A stretch of DNA of 64,000 nucleotides from Zantedeschia hybrid cultivar (lineage: Eukaryota; Streptophyta; Magnoliopsida; Alismatales; Araceae). The stretch covers positions 39,399,734 to 39,463,733 of the forward strand of contig JARZZO010000014.1 of assembly GCA_030544215.1 (NCBI GenBank), given 5' to 3'. Each line of letters opens with the position of its first letter. Position 1 is the stretch's first letter. Below are positions 1 to 11,439 of this stretch, piece after piece. The notes beneath the pieces are model-generated. The model did not search any database, was not told where the DNA came from, and saw only the letters and a program-made list of their open reading frames with translations. Both the position numbers and the translations under genes were made by a program.

Positions 1-1545
1 TTATTGGCTGTGGTTTTTGCCCTATAAAATTTTGGATGTTATCTCTGAGGGGCAAAAGTCATAATTTATTCTGATCACTCAACTCTAAAATGCCTATTGA
101 CCAAGAAGGACGCAAAGTCTAGACTCATCAGATGGATCTTACTCCTTCAAGAACTTGATTTAGAAATTCGGGATAAAAAGGGCTCTGAGAATGTGGTAGC
201 TAACCACCTATCTCGAATTCTTATTTCTGAGAGTGAACCAATGGCAGATTCATTCCCTGATGAGCATCTTCTGGCCATATCTCACACTATTACACCTTGG
301 TATGCTCATATTGTTAACTACAAGGTGGCCAATCAGCTTCCGGAAGAATGGACCAAAAGTGAGAAGGAAAGATTCTTCTCCCAGGAGAAGTATTACTTCT
401 GGGAAGATTCTAAACTATTCAAATTCTATCCTGATCAAATCCTCTAGCGATGTGTCCCTGAGGAAGAACAATAAAGTGCGCTGAACTTCTGCTACAATCT
501 TTCTTGTGGAGGCTATTTTTTAGAGAAGAAAACTACCGCCAAGGTCCTACAAAGTGGTTTTTACTGGCCCACACTCTTCAAAGATGCCCATGAGTTCAGC
601 AAAACTTGCCTCAGATGTCAAGCTGTAGAGAATATGGCAAAAAGGGACATGATGCCACTCAATCCAATTCTAGTGGTTGAAATTTTTGATGTTTGGGGAA
701 TAGACTTTATGGGACTCGAACCATAAAGTCTCTAAATGATTTGAAGCAGTAGCCACCAGAACCAACGATCATAAAGTGGTCATGAAATTCGTCCAGAAAA
801 ACATCTTTTCACGGTTCGGGTGGTCCAGAGCTATGATAAGTGATGGGGGCACGAATTTCATGAATTTCCAATTTCGATCTTTGCTTAAGAACTATAGGAT
901 TAATCACAAGCTAGCTACCCCTTATCATCCCCAAACCAATGGTCAAGTGGAAGTATCCAATAGAGAAATCAAGAATATTTTGCAAAAGTCCGTTAAACCC
1001 GATAGGAAAGATTGGTCTGAAAGATTGGATGATGCTTTGTGGGCCTATCGGACCGCCTATAGAACTCCTATTGACATGTCCCCTTATCGCCTGATTTTTG
1101 GAAAAACATACCACCTTCCTGTGGAATTGGAATATAGGGTGTATTAGGCCATCAAACAAGTCAATCTGGACCTAGCCCAAGCTAGTTCCCACAAAACCTT
1201 ACAGTTGAGTTTGCTAGAAGAGTTGCGTAATAAAGCCTACGAGAACTCCAAGATTTATAAAGCCAAAACTAAAGCCTTCCATGATAAACACATTGTGAAG
1301 AAATCTTTCCATCCAAATCAAATAGTTCGGATATTTAACTCAAGGCTTCGATTATTTTTAGGAAAATTGAAATCAAGGTGGGATGGGCCATTCCTTTAAC
1401 CATGGTGATGTTAAGATCATGGATCCAAAAACTGGACAAACATTCACCGTTAATGGTCAACGGTTAAAACCGTTTATTGAAAATCTTCAAAATTGTCCAC
1501 CAGAGTCCATGGTGCTGAGTGATCCATAATGATTGTGCTTCCGTT
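1..1545 (+). pseudogene. Athila-like Ty3/gypsy pol remnant (RNase H end and integrase)
   Basis: This is the 3' part of a gypsy polyprotein that has entered the window from the left. The end of RNase H is seen at about 1-225 and ends in a VANHLSRI-type motif. An integrase zinc-binding segment with a KTCLRCQ motif follows at about 590-630, and then the catalytic core. The best-preserved stretch, 776-1147, includes ATPYHPQTNGQVEVSNREIK around the catalytic Glu, and DDALWAYRTAYRTP. These motifs are typical of the Athila/Tat branch. Stop codons (for example near 27, 447 and 1145) and frameshifts break the frame, so no protein is expected. The part from 1205 to about 1530 is the integrase C-terminus. 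Assignment to gypsy is firm; assignment to Athila rather than another Tat-type lineage is from memory of the family motifs. Confidence 0.85.
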
Positions 1546-2034
1546 TGGCTGAAAACGTTAAACTTAGCGTTTGTTGCGAGGCAACCCAGCATTTTAGATC
1601 ATCTTTTGCTTTTCTTCATTTTCTTTTTTTTTTAGATTTTTATGCAGCAGTCGGCTTTGGTAAAGTCACATCCTCATAGCCACAGGTTGTTTCTCTCCTT
1701 CCCCGTTTTCTAATGGCTAGCATTTTGTTCATATCTTTTATGCCATTGAGGTCAATGCCAGTCAAGTTGGGGAGGGGGAGCGATCAGTATGCATTTTTGA
1801 AAAATCTTTTGAAGAAAACTGATATTGTTCACTAAGAAAATGGTCAAAATTTTTCAAAACCTTCTATTTTTTACATCCCACGTAAGTTGAAACCATGTTT
1901 CATTAAGCATATCGTAAACAAATCAATTTTGTGTTAGCTAAATTGGAGAGAGTCTTTAAAGTTCATAATATCTCACTTCATAAGAAGCCACGACAGGAAT
2001 GATTTTCACACACACACGGCAACTTAGAATGAGT
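1546..2034 (+). other. 3' noncoding tail of the Athila-like element
   Basis: I see no gene here. A purine run at 1767-1780 (TTGGGGAGGGGGAG) looks like the polypurine tract (PPT) that primes plus-strand DNA synthesis at the 3' LTR of gypsy elements. The following sequence to 2034 would then be the start of that element's 3' LTR, cut by the copia-1 LTR at 2035. A (CA)n run lies at about 2010-2020. No second LTR copy is in the window to confirm the boundary. Confidence 0.4.
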
Positions 2035-3627
2035 TGATAGAATTGGGTGGCCTCAAAGCCAATCATTGTACATTCTAGTTCAGAATATTAATAAAGACTA
2101 TTATTTCTTCATTTATAGTTCTCGCAAATTAACTATCGTAATGAAGATCCGTAGACAAGTGTGTAAGATATTGAATCATGATGAGATCATGATAGTGAGA
2201 TCAATATTCTTAGTCATTAAATAGTTCTCGATCATAGGATATTTGAATTGGACGTTAAATATCCGATAAGATCGACACGAATTATTTCTGCTCATGTGAT
2301 GAGGGTGAATGATCTCACATTCACTTGTGTGGTGACACTAAGACGAACTTGTGGGTGCTCATTAGAGAATGAGTTCACTGAACATATCCGAATTAGAATT
2401 CCTGGATGGTCATTATACCAAATAGTCAACCAGGGAATTCAATCGTTGTAGTAGCGTAGTTGGTCCTTTGACCTGAGTCACCAATGATACTATGCTTGTA
2501 GACCATTGTATCTTGATCCTCTGGCTTATGGACTTTAACTATTAAGTCCACTATAGTAAGTCTCTCAAACATAGTGGAAAGCTTGCGAAGGTAATTGAGT
2601 GAACAATAGGAGATCACTCACTCTTGGTATACGATTGGAGAGATAATGTCCTGTGGATGTATACACAGAAATATCTGGTCAGGGTCAACTGAAAGAGATG
2701 TCTTTCTAGAAGTTAACTGAGTATTGGAATCCATCTAAATAATGCGATAAAAGGTTTGACTGTAAAACCATACCCTTGCGTTATTGGGACATTAGATGAG
2801 TGAAAGATTTTATCTGTGCAATATCTACAGAGAGAAATGTTCAAATAAAGGGAAAAGTATCCCTTATATCTTCTGGGATCATGAGGTAGTGTTTGGTGCC
2901 GTTCATGGTCAGAAGGTCAAGTGGATTAATTATCGGATGATAAACCACTTATTTATTGAATTGATTATTTAACATATGATGTTTAAATAATAATTAATAA
3001 ATACTAAACTTCAGAATTAGTTCTAAGTTTAGTGGGCCAAAAATCAGACTGATGTATGGGCCTAGAGGGTCACACACATAAGAGTTCTCGTTAGATGGTG
3101 AGAGATGTTAAATATTATAATTATCTGGGTTTTTTGTGAAAAGCCGTAGGATAAACATGAATATTTAAATGGAGAATTATCTAAGGCCAAGCTCTTGGAT
3201 AATCATGAGAACTAAACCTGGTGCTTATCTTTATTTCTTATAAAAGGTGGCCAAGGGGTGGGGATGGTGGACATACGTACAAGACATCCTCTTGGAGTTT
3301 CTCTCTCCTCTCTCTCTCTCTTCCTCTCTCTCTCTCTTGAATAAGACCTCTTTCTCTTCTACTTTCAACCGCATGGTGGATTTGAGATCGGGTCGAAGTA
3401 CTCAAACCGAGGAGGAAATCGCGTCTGCATCGGGAGCTCGTGTGGATACCTCTGGAGATCGTGCGCGTGCTCGATTACCGAAACGGTTCAATTCATGGGA
3501 GATTTGAAACCCCGCAAAGGTGAAGAACAGTTCTTCCCGGTTACTTTATTTTGTTCGTTTTACGATCCCAGCAACTTGATACTTGGAATCGTATTTAATT
3601 TCCGTTACATTCCGTCGATTCCTTATA
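2035..3627 (+). repeat. copia-1 5' LTR
   Basis: This LTR of about 1.6 kb begins TGATAGAATTGGGTGGCC. It is followed after one base by a tRNA-Met primer site, which fixes it as a 5' LTR. Homologous LTRs on the minus strand lie at 16515-18103, 46768-48315, 58668-60265 and, truncated, 35711-35992. Near the 3' end it has a CT-rich tract (about 3300-3345), expected in the transcribed leader. The last bases read CTTATA where better copies end CTTCCTAACA, so the terminal CA has decayed. Its 3' partner LTR is not in the window. Confidence 0.85.
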
Positions 3628-3628
3628 T

Positions 3629-3641
3629 TGGTATCAGAGCC
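3629..3641 (+). promoter_or_regulatory. copia-1 primer-binding site (initiator tRNA-Met)
   Basis: TGGTATCAGAGCC is the classic complement to the 3' end of plant initiator tRNA-Met, which primes minus-strand synthesis in most plant copia elements. It lies one base after the LTR end. Confidence 0.9.
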
Positions 3642-6122
3642 AGGTTGCTGGTTTGATCGTAAAACGACATCGTTTTGCGTGATTATTTCTCGTTATGCAT
3701 GAAGGACGTGCATTGTACATGTTCTTGGGCTAAATTAAATTTTGATCAATCTGATTATTGGGAAATGTTCCCAGATTTAAAGATTTTTTTTTATGCTTTT
3801 GAAATATTCGAGAATTGTGGTGATTTGCACTATTATCTTTAAAATAGTTATCATTGATAGTTTGCTTGCAGGGAATCGCACAAACCTGCATGGTTGTATG
3901 TAATTGCTTGGGGTTCCAATGGGGTCTTCCATAGGGCTGCTCCTGGAGGGTGGGTCACTGTTTTTTTGGGTTGCGCATGTTCACGGGGAAAGGTTATTAT
4001 CATGATAATTGGATTTTTGGGGAAGCCGCAGGGATGGTCCCTAGCTTCATATGGCCATCTGGTTCGACCAAAAAGGTCTCCGGTGATAACCGGAGATTCC
4101 CCATCACGGGCGGCGGCCGGTGTTACCTCTTTATCCTTCCCAAGGCCATTGCAAATAGGCTGCGTTCGGAACCGGCCTGCACATGCATGCAAGAAGTTTA
4201 GAAGTACTACCGGCGACGACCGCCGGCATCAACGGCGCCGTACGGCACCGTTCTACCCCCCCCCCCCCCCCCCCCCGTTTTCAACCGGCGGCCTCCCTTT
4301 TCTCCTTCCAAAGGCATGGGGACAAAGGCCATGTTAGGAACCGGCCATGCACGTGCATGCAGGAAGAAATGCAATGTACGGCGACGTTTGGCACTGCCGG
4401 TGACGACCGCCTACATCGCTTGGGCTATCCGGCACTACCCCGACCACGCCCAGGCCAGCGGCGGCTTCCCGGCGCTGTCTAGTTCGCGAACCAGGCGCGC
4501 CTCCCCCCCCCCCCCCCCAAAACCCTAATGGGCGACGGGGGTGGAGGTTGCGTGGGCAACCGGGCACGCCCGCTCGGACCTACGCAGATCAGCGTCTGAC
4601 CCGAACCGGGCTGGACCCGGCACCCACTCCCCAGACCCGTTTAGCCCCCTTTAACCCCTATTTAGCCCATTTTAATTGTTTAAACCCAATTTTTGCAATT
4701 TTAAAAATCTGTTTAAATTTTAAAAATCTGTTTAAATTGTAAAAAATTTTAATTGACATATTATTAAATAGTTTAATGGTTGTTAGTTAAATTCAAAGGG
4801 TTTTATTGATTATAGGGTATTAGGTAATTATTTAAAATTGTTTTAGATTATTAACTTTCCTATTAATCAATTAAGTTTAAAAATTGTTTTTAAACTTGTT
4901 TTTCATGCATAACTTGATGTTTATTTTACTGTTCAAATTGTTTGAGCATGTGACTTGTTAACTAAATAGTTTAGTTAATTTAATTATGAATGATACTGTG
5001 TATATTTTTTTATTTAAAATTTGAAATAATTGTTATTTTAAAAACTAATGGTATTATATTTTATTTTTGCATAAAATGATACCAATAATAATTATCTAAT
5101 AATTATTTGATGCATGTGATGTAAATGGTGGGATGATCATGGACTTAGGTTAATCATGTGATGGTTATTGTGCGTGAATGCAATGCATGTTTTATTTGAT
5201 TGTTTTTAAATAGGACTTGCATGTCCTCTCTCTTAATCTTAATGTACATTCTATCTCCCTCAAAGTTTGTACTCCCCTTGATAAGATTAAGGTTTCAAAT
5301 TATTATTTAATTGTACATTAGTGGACTTGCGAGTCTTATGTTCATGTATTTTTGCGGATTAAGTTATTGAGGACGCGATCTTCTAAAGACACCTCTGGAG
5401 GATGGACTCGCTTCAAATGGAACCTGCGTTGGTGTATTCACACTAGGATTTTTTATTATGGATCATCGTTTGGCTCCAATGATTCCATAATATCTTAAGT
5501 AGTACATGATCATCCTTACTTAGTTTTCTACATTTATATGATATCTGTGAATAATGTTACTATATATATTTCTATTAAGTATTATGATACTTCAAATTGA
5601 AATATTATTAATAGCACGATTTTTAAAATCAAACTTAAAACCCCTCTTTTAAAATTTTAAGTTCCATACGTGAGATATTTAGAATAATCCACGTTATGCA
5701 CCATCATTATAGATATAAAGATAATTCTTATTTCAAATGGATTTGTTGTGCTACCACAAGGTCTATTTGATTTAGAAATTAATCTAGGTCTACGACATGT
5801 GATGTTATTAAGATAGATGGACAAATGGTGTAGTTTTATTATGCTACCACAAGGATTGCACTACGAATTCATGTTATCTAAGTAATGATGGATAAACTTA
5901 ACTGAATCGTTTGATTTGTTGTGCTACCATAAGATCACATGCATGATATCCAAAGAATTCTGATCCTCACTAGGAGATCACCGGAATCTCCCGTTATGTA
6001 CAATAGAGGGTCGTACAGATCGCCGAAAAATAGTGGGAGTATAAATCTAGATTAAAAGTCCTAAATCTGATTTTTAAACAACTATCTGCTTATTTTTTCG
6101 TTATATTTCTTTGTAGGTCGCT
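3642..6122 (+). other. copia-1 long untranslated leader
   Basis: About 2.5 kb lies between the primer site and the gag ATG, with no convincing protein. The first part (about 3840-4640) is GC-rich with homopolymer C runs at 4256-4276 (21 C) and 4503-4518 (16 C). The rest (about 4640-6120) is AT-rich. The motif TTGTGCTACCACAAG or close variants occurs at about 5750, 5855 and 5920. It is the reverse complement of a motif present four times in the minus-strand copies. The short frames in the GC-rich part are not shared as proteins between copies and look fortuitous. The leader recurs on the minus strand at 33555-35696 and 56219-58653. Confidence 0.7.
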
Positions 6123-6789
6123 ATGTCGTCACCTAACCCTCTTCGTTGCATACTTGATGCCAACAAACTCACGGGACCAAATTACTTGACTGGTTACGCA
6201 ACCTGAAGATTGTCCTCAGATGTGAAAAACTAGTCTATGTCTTGGAACAACCTGATCAAGAACAACCTGGTGAAAATGCTAACGAAGATGAAGTAATGAT
6301 GTTTGAAAACTGGAAAGAGGACTCTATTAAAGTCCAGTGTTATATGCTTGGTTCAATGAACAATGAACTACAACGACAGCATGATAACATGGAAGTTAAG
6401 GCCATTCTGAATCACCTACAAGAGTTGTTTGGTGAACAATCGAGAACAGAAAGATATGAGATATCTACGAAACTGTTCGGGACCAGAATGACCAAGGGCA
6501 CATCTGTGCAAACTCATGTGCTCAAAATGATAGAGTCGATTGAGAGGATTGCAGTGCTTGGTTTTGTTATGAACAACGACCTAAGTATCGACTTAATCCT
6601 TCAGTCCCTACTAGATTCATTTTCACAATTCCTCATCAACTTCAATATGAACAAAATTGAGGTTACACTGGCTGAGTTGTTCAACATGTTGAAGACAGCT
6701 GAAGGCACTATCCAGAAAGATAAGCCACATGTTACGCTTGTTGGTAAGACCAATCAGAAAAGAAAAGCTGGACAGACCTTTAAGAAAGG

Positions 6790-8487
6790 TGATAGTTTGA
6801 AACCATGTGTCGTTAAACATGCACAACTGACAACCTTATTTTAATCGGCTCATTCAAGTTAATTTGAAAATAGTAAATGATGAGAACCGAGTCGATCCAT
6901 AGGGAAATAAGATTTTAATTTTGAAAACCTTGTGATTCTTAATTATCTAAAAATAGGTGAGAATTTGAGTGAACTAATTAATTACCTATTTAAACTACGA
7001 CTCAATTAACTAAAATGGCTAAGAATTGAAAATATAACTAAATAACTACTTTAAAAACAAAACAAACAACACTATTAGAGGAGAGAAATCTAGTTTAATA
7101 ATATTGTCACTAATTTAAGAAGCAAGAAACAAAAGTACACAATGTTTTGATTTTTGACATTTCCAACATAATTAAATAACTAAACTAAACCTATTCTAAT
7201 AACTCAATCCTAAAAAAAATAAAACTAATAATGAATAAATAAACAAGAGTAAATCAACAAAGGGATCCCCTGTGGGCACTGGGTGTAGCAGCAGAGGGGT
7301 GGAGGCGCTTCTGTGTGTAGGGCGGCGCACTGGACCGGCCGCAGGGGTGCGGTACGAGGCACGTGGCCTGACGCGTGTAGGCGCGTGGCGTGCGGCGGGC
7401 GGGCGCGTCGAGGCTAGTGCTGACGGAGCGGCGGCTAGGCGGGAATGCCCGGCAGGGGCAACGATGTCCGCCTGCACGAACGTGCACGAGGCGCCGCGTG
7501 GCGCTAGCAAGACCTGGGACGGCGGTTGGCGCAACGCTGGGCTGACGCGTGGAGGGGCTGGTGATGATGTGTCCGGCTGGAGTTGGCGTGGCTGGGTGCT
7601 CCTACTGACGCGTGGCAGTGGCTTGCAGTTGAGAGAGATACACAGTGAGGGAAAGAGAGCCAAAAAGACAAAGAGAGAGAGAGAGCGGCGCGGAGAACGG
7701 AGGGAGAAAGAGTGCTGAAGGGAGAGAGAGAGATAACAGAAGAGAGAGGAAGAAGAAAAGGAAGAGAGAGATGGAGAGAGAGCCTTGGGAAGAGAGAAAG
7801 GGTTCTACGTGAGAGAGGGAGAACATGAGAAAGAGAGAGAGAAAAAAGAAAGATCTGGCAGGGAGAAATGTCGAGAGAGAGATGTTGGCGCCAAGGATAG
7901 ACAAGAAGAGAGGGGATGTGTGAGGGAGAGTCTAGAGGGAGAGAGAAAATTCAGTCACGCCCCATTAGAAAGAAAGAAGAGCCTTTTTAAAAGAGGAGGG
8001 TCTTTTCAAAAAGAGGAAAGGAGGGAAATGGAGGTGGCGGCTGCTCTTCTTAGTTTCTTTGGGTAAGAATTAGGTCAACCCTACTCTAAGAAGTAAATGA
8101 CCAGTTTGCCCCTACTCCTTTTATTTTTTCAAAAAGATGGGCAATTCAGCTGAGATTAGAACTCTAGACCTCCCATAAGTCCGCAAAGACTTAACCATTG
8201 CACCACAACTTCCTTCATGTTTTGTTCACATAAAATAAATTCAAATTAGCATATTGTCATAAAAGTCATTACATTTATTTATTTTCATCTCAGTTTTGTC
8301 GAAAAATTGCAAATGCGTTATACTCCAATATTCACATGAAATGACGATGTTGTTAAGTCGAAATTTGACGAGATTGGTACCGTTGGAATTGGTACGAAAT
8401 TATCTATCATTTCATGCTATTTTACAGATAAAAACGTGAGTGTGATGCATATGATTGCCCTTAAATGATCAAATTATCAACTTATCA
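6790..8487 (-). repeat. Solo LTR of family X inside copia-1 gag
   Basis: The element runs TGATAGTTTGAAACC...CAACTTATCA on the + strand and is flanked by a perfect 5-bp TSD, AAAGG (6785-6789 and 8488-8492). The gag reading resumes beyond it. TG...CA ends plus a 5-bp TSD indicate an LTR, here 1698 bp and solo. The minus strand is probably sense: reading that way come an AT-rich start, a tRNA-like segment, a CT-rich tract, a GC-rich block and an AT-rich end. The GA-rich block at about 7660-7930 on + gives spurious Ser/Leu- or Arg/Glu-rich frames. Homologous LTRs are at 9988-11439, 11440-12688, 35994-36770 and 41965-43177. No internal coding region of this family is in the window, so its superfamily is unknown. 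Confidence 0.8.
8152..8213 (-). other. tRNA-like segment in X LTR (decayed copy)
   Basis: On the minus strand an A-box-like TGGTGCAATGG is followed about 40 bases later by a B-box-like GAGTTCTAATC. It starts about 274 bases from the LTR start. The other X LTRs have the same segment at the same distance. The B box is mutated here, so activity is doubtful. Confidence 0.5.
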
Positions 8488-9950
8488 AAAGGTAAGCCAA
8501 AGAAGCTAGTGAAAAGCAAACTAGCGGTTCAAAAGGACAGAGCTAAAGCCAATGATAAAGGTTAGTGTTTCCACTACCATAAAGAAGGTTACTGGAAGAA
8601 AAACTGCAAGATTTATCTAGCAGAAAAAGCAAAAGAGAAACTTGGTGAAGCTTCAGGTATACTCATGATTGATCTTAACTTGTCTTATAGAGAATCTACA
8701 TCTTGGGTATTATATACTATATGTGTTTCTCATATCTCCAATAACTTGCAGGTGTTAACAAGTAAAAGAAGATTGAATCGCGGAGACGTGGATCTGAGGC
8801 TTGGAAATGGAGCAAATGTTGTTGCATTAGCTGTGGAGACAACAAGACTTCAGATGCAGTCAGGAGACTCATTGGAACTAATAGATTGTTATTATGTTCC
8901 AACTATCATTAGGAATATTATTTTAATTTCTTGTTTGGACAAAGAAGGATATTCAATAAAACTACAGAATAATAGTTGTTCTATTTATCTAAGAAACAAA
9001 TTGTTTGCTTCTGGATATTTATTAAATAGTTTGTATTTACTTGATATTGCATATGATGTATGTCTAGTAAATAAGTCTCTTGAACGAATAGATAAAGATG
9101 TGAATAAATCATACATATGGCATTGTAGGCTCAGTCATATAAATGAGAATAGGATCATTAAGTTGCAAAAGAATGAATATCTTGATCCATTTGATTATGA
9201 ATCATTTGCAACTTGTGAAGCTTATCTCATGGGAAAAATGACCAAAGCTCCATTTTCTGGACATAAAGAAAGAGCTAAGGAATTATTGGAACTAATACAT
9301 AGTGATGTATGTGGTCCAATGTCCACTCATACTATGGGTGATTACTCATACTTCGTTTTATTTATAGTTGATTTCTCAAGATATAGTTGCATATATTTAA
9401 TGAAATATAAGTCAGAAGTCTTTGAGAAATTTAAAGAATTTAAAAATGAAGTTGAGAACCAAACTGGAAAGAGTATCAAGACTCTTCGATCAGATCGAGT
9501 GGGTGAATACTTAAGTACATAATTCATACAATATCTTAAGAATAATAGTATTCTGTCTCAGTGGACTCCTCCCTATACACCACAGTTAAATGGTGTATCG
9601 GAAAGGAGAAATCGTACTCTATTAGATATAGTACGATCAATGATGAGCTATGCTATTTCTAATTTCTTTATGGAGATATGCACTATTGTCTGCTGCACAT
9701 CTGTTAAACAAAGTTCCCAGTAAGTCAGTATCTTCCACTCCATATGAGATATGAAAAGGGAAAAAACCAGACTTTAAGCATGTTAGAGTTTGGGGTTGTC
9801 CTACACATGTCAAAAGACATGATCCAGACAAATTGGATTTTAGGACAGAAAAATGCAGGTTTGTGGGATATCCAAAAGAGGCTTTTGGATATTATTTCTA
9901 TCAGCCCAGAGATCGAAGGGTGTTTGTCGCAAAAAGAGTTGTCTTCATAG

Positions 9951-9987
9951 AGACTTTAAGCATGTTAGAGTTTGGGGTTGTCCTACA
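9951..9987 (+). repeat. 37-bp direct duplication of copia-1 pol at a rearrangement junction
   Basis: The 37 bases from 9951 repeat 9769-9805 exactly, 182 bases downstream, and end where family X sequence begins. This suggests either a 182-bp tandem duplication later cut by X sequence, or filler DNA copied during end joining. Confidence 0.75.
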
Positions 9988-11439
9988 TTTATTTTATATG
10001 AACATGACATGAAGAAGATGTGGCATAGTTGGTTAAGTCTTTGGAGACTTGTGGGAGGTCTAATGTTCGAATCTTAGCAGAATAACCTTCCTTTTTTGCA
10101 AAAAGGAATAAAGCAAGAGCAGAATGGGCATGCAAAGTTAAATATGGTTGCCCTAATTCTCTGCCCAAAGAAGGCCCATGGAGCTAGCCGCCACCTCCTT
10201 TCCCACTTTCTTTATTTTAAAATCTCCCTCCCCCTTTTAAAAGCTCTCTTCCTCTCTCTTAAGTGGATTCTCCTTCTTGCTTTTGAAATTCTCTCTCTCT
10301 CCCTAAGGATTTTGGGGCCGCACTCTTTTTTTTTTTTCTCCCACATTTTCCTTCCCCTCTCTCCACTGCACCAACCTTCCCTCTCTCTTCTTGCTGCCCA
10401 AGTCTCTCTCTCTTTCTCTTCCTTTTCCTCTCTCTGTTAGAGCTCTCTCTCTCTCTTTCCCTCCATCTCTCTCTCTCTCCCTCCTGCTCTCTCTCTCTCT
10501 CTTTCTCCCTCTTACTTTTTCTCCCTCTCCAACAGGCTCTCTCCCCCTCTCTCTGCGTCACTTTTTCTTTTGCCGCACGCCTGCGCCTTAGGGGCCACCT
10601 GCCACGTGTCGCACAGGCCACCCGCCACCGCCACCGACCTCGCCACACGGCACGCGCCCGCTGCGTCCCGCCCTCTGCTGCCGCAGAGGAGCCACGCGGC
10701 AAAGCCGCGTTGTTCGCAAGGCTGGTGCAACGCATAACGCACGCACTTGTTCACCCTCCTCTGCAGTCTGCCAGCCACCCGTGCAGCCTTCCACGGGGTC
10801 TACTGCACTCGGTCCACTGCACCACGTTGCCCAATCAACAGCGCCCGCATCTATTGCCTCTGATCCACTGAAATTATCACTTTGTTTTTTCTGCTTTATG
10901 CATTGATAAGTAGCTTTAGCTTTAGTTATTTTATTTTGTTGAACAAATGCTTATTTTCAGTCTTATAATTCTGTATTTTTCTTAAGGTACAATGTTGATT
11001 TTTAATAGATGCTTAAACCTCTCTATCTCTTTCTTCACTCTAATTGTGAATGTTTGTGTTTCTTAGAACTAGGTTAACAGTTTGGTTAAACTTTTTTTTT
11101 TTTTTTTCAGATTGTGTTAATTAGTTAGTCCCTTTTCCAATGGTAATTTTTACTAGTTAGATATTTCTATTCAGGTTGTGCAAGTGATTAATTTTATCAA
11201 GTGAAGTTTAAAGCTACATGTCTAGTGTAGGATAATCAATTGGTCATCAATCTTCTTGTGCTAATTTACTAATTTTTCACATGTCTCAAGGTTCTAAAAA
11301 CAAAATCCAACATTTTCAAAATTCAAATTCTATTTCTCCGTAGATCGACTCGGCTCTTACAACTTACTAATTTCAAATTACTTGTGAGTTCTGATAATCT
11401 TCGAAGTTGGTTACCGTGAGCATTTAACGACGCGTATCA
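9988..11439 (+). repeat. Family X LTR, sense orientation, 5'-truncated
   Basis: This is the reverse complement of the solo LTR at 6790-8487, lacking about the first 250 bases. Reading along +: a tRNA-like segment (10014-10078), a block with CCTTTTAAAAG that may be the TATA region (about 10230), a CT-rich tract (about 10245-10560), a GC-rich block (to about 10860) and an AT-rich end finishing ...CGCGTATCA at 11439. The 35994-36770 copy matches from about 10690 onward. Open frames here (for example minus 10259-10735) are low-complexity products of the CT and GC tracts. Confidence 0.7.
10014..10078 (+). other. tRNA-like segment in X LTR
   Basis: TGGCATAGTTGG at 10020-10031 fits the A-box consensus TRGCNNAGYNGG, and GTTCGAATCTTAGC about 40 bases later resembles a B box. 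The spacing is that of a tRNA gene or a SINE head. I did not find a well-paired cloverleaf. Confidence 0.55.

Larger units (their letters stand above)
6123..9950 (+). pseudogene. copia-1 gag-pol pseudogene (gag, protease, integrase), interrupted
   Basis: The frame opens at ATG 6123 (MSSPNPLRC...), but a one-base deletion near 6185 shifts it. The UBN2-type gag continues in another frame to 6789, where a solo LTR (6790-8487) interrupts it; coding resumes at about 8493. The gag zinc knuckle near 8565 is damaged: a stop precedes it, and the second Cys and the His are both Tyr. The protease motif expected as D-T-G reads Y-T-I near 8710. The integrase zinc region (WHCRLSHINENR...) has its last Cys changed to Tyr. 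The core has the first Asp (HSDVCGP, about 9300) and second Asp (LRSDR, about 9488). A stop follows at 9520, and the decayed frame runs to about 9950. Reverse transcriptase and RNase H are missing because the element is cut at 9987. Confidence 0.85.

Noticed and set aside
1546..2034. env-like gene of the Athila-like element
   Set aside because: The stretch after integrase is too short and has no open frame or membrane segment.
2248..2617. Small conserved frames in copia-1 LTRs (also at 17524-17715 and 59677-59868)
   Set aside because: They recur because the LTR recurs; stops and indels differ between copies, and no start context or domain supports a protein.
3894..4567. Overlapping open frames of 70-147 codons on both strands in the GC-rich copia-1 leader
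   Set aside because: They run through poly-C/G tracts and are not kept as proteins in the two minus-strand leaders.
7196..8066. Several frames of 77-155 codons, some rich in Ser/Leu or Arg/Glu
   Set aside because: They lie in the GA/CT- and GC-rich parts of an X solo LTR and have low complexity; no domain is visible.
6790..8487. Mutator-like DNA transposon, because the ends are inverted (GATAGTTTGA/TCAACTTATC)
   Set aside because: Including one more base each side gives TG...CA ends and a perfect 5-bp TSD AAAGG, which fits an LTR better than the 9-bp TSD of Mutator elements.
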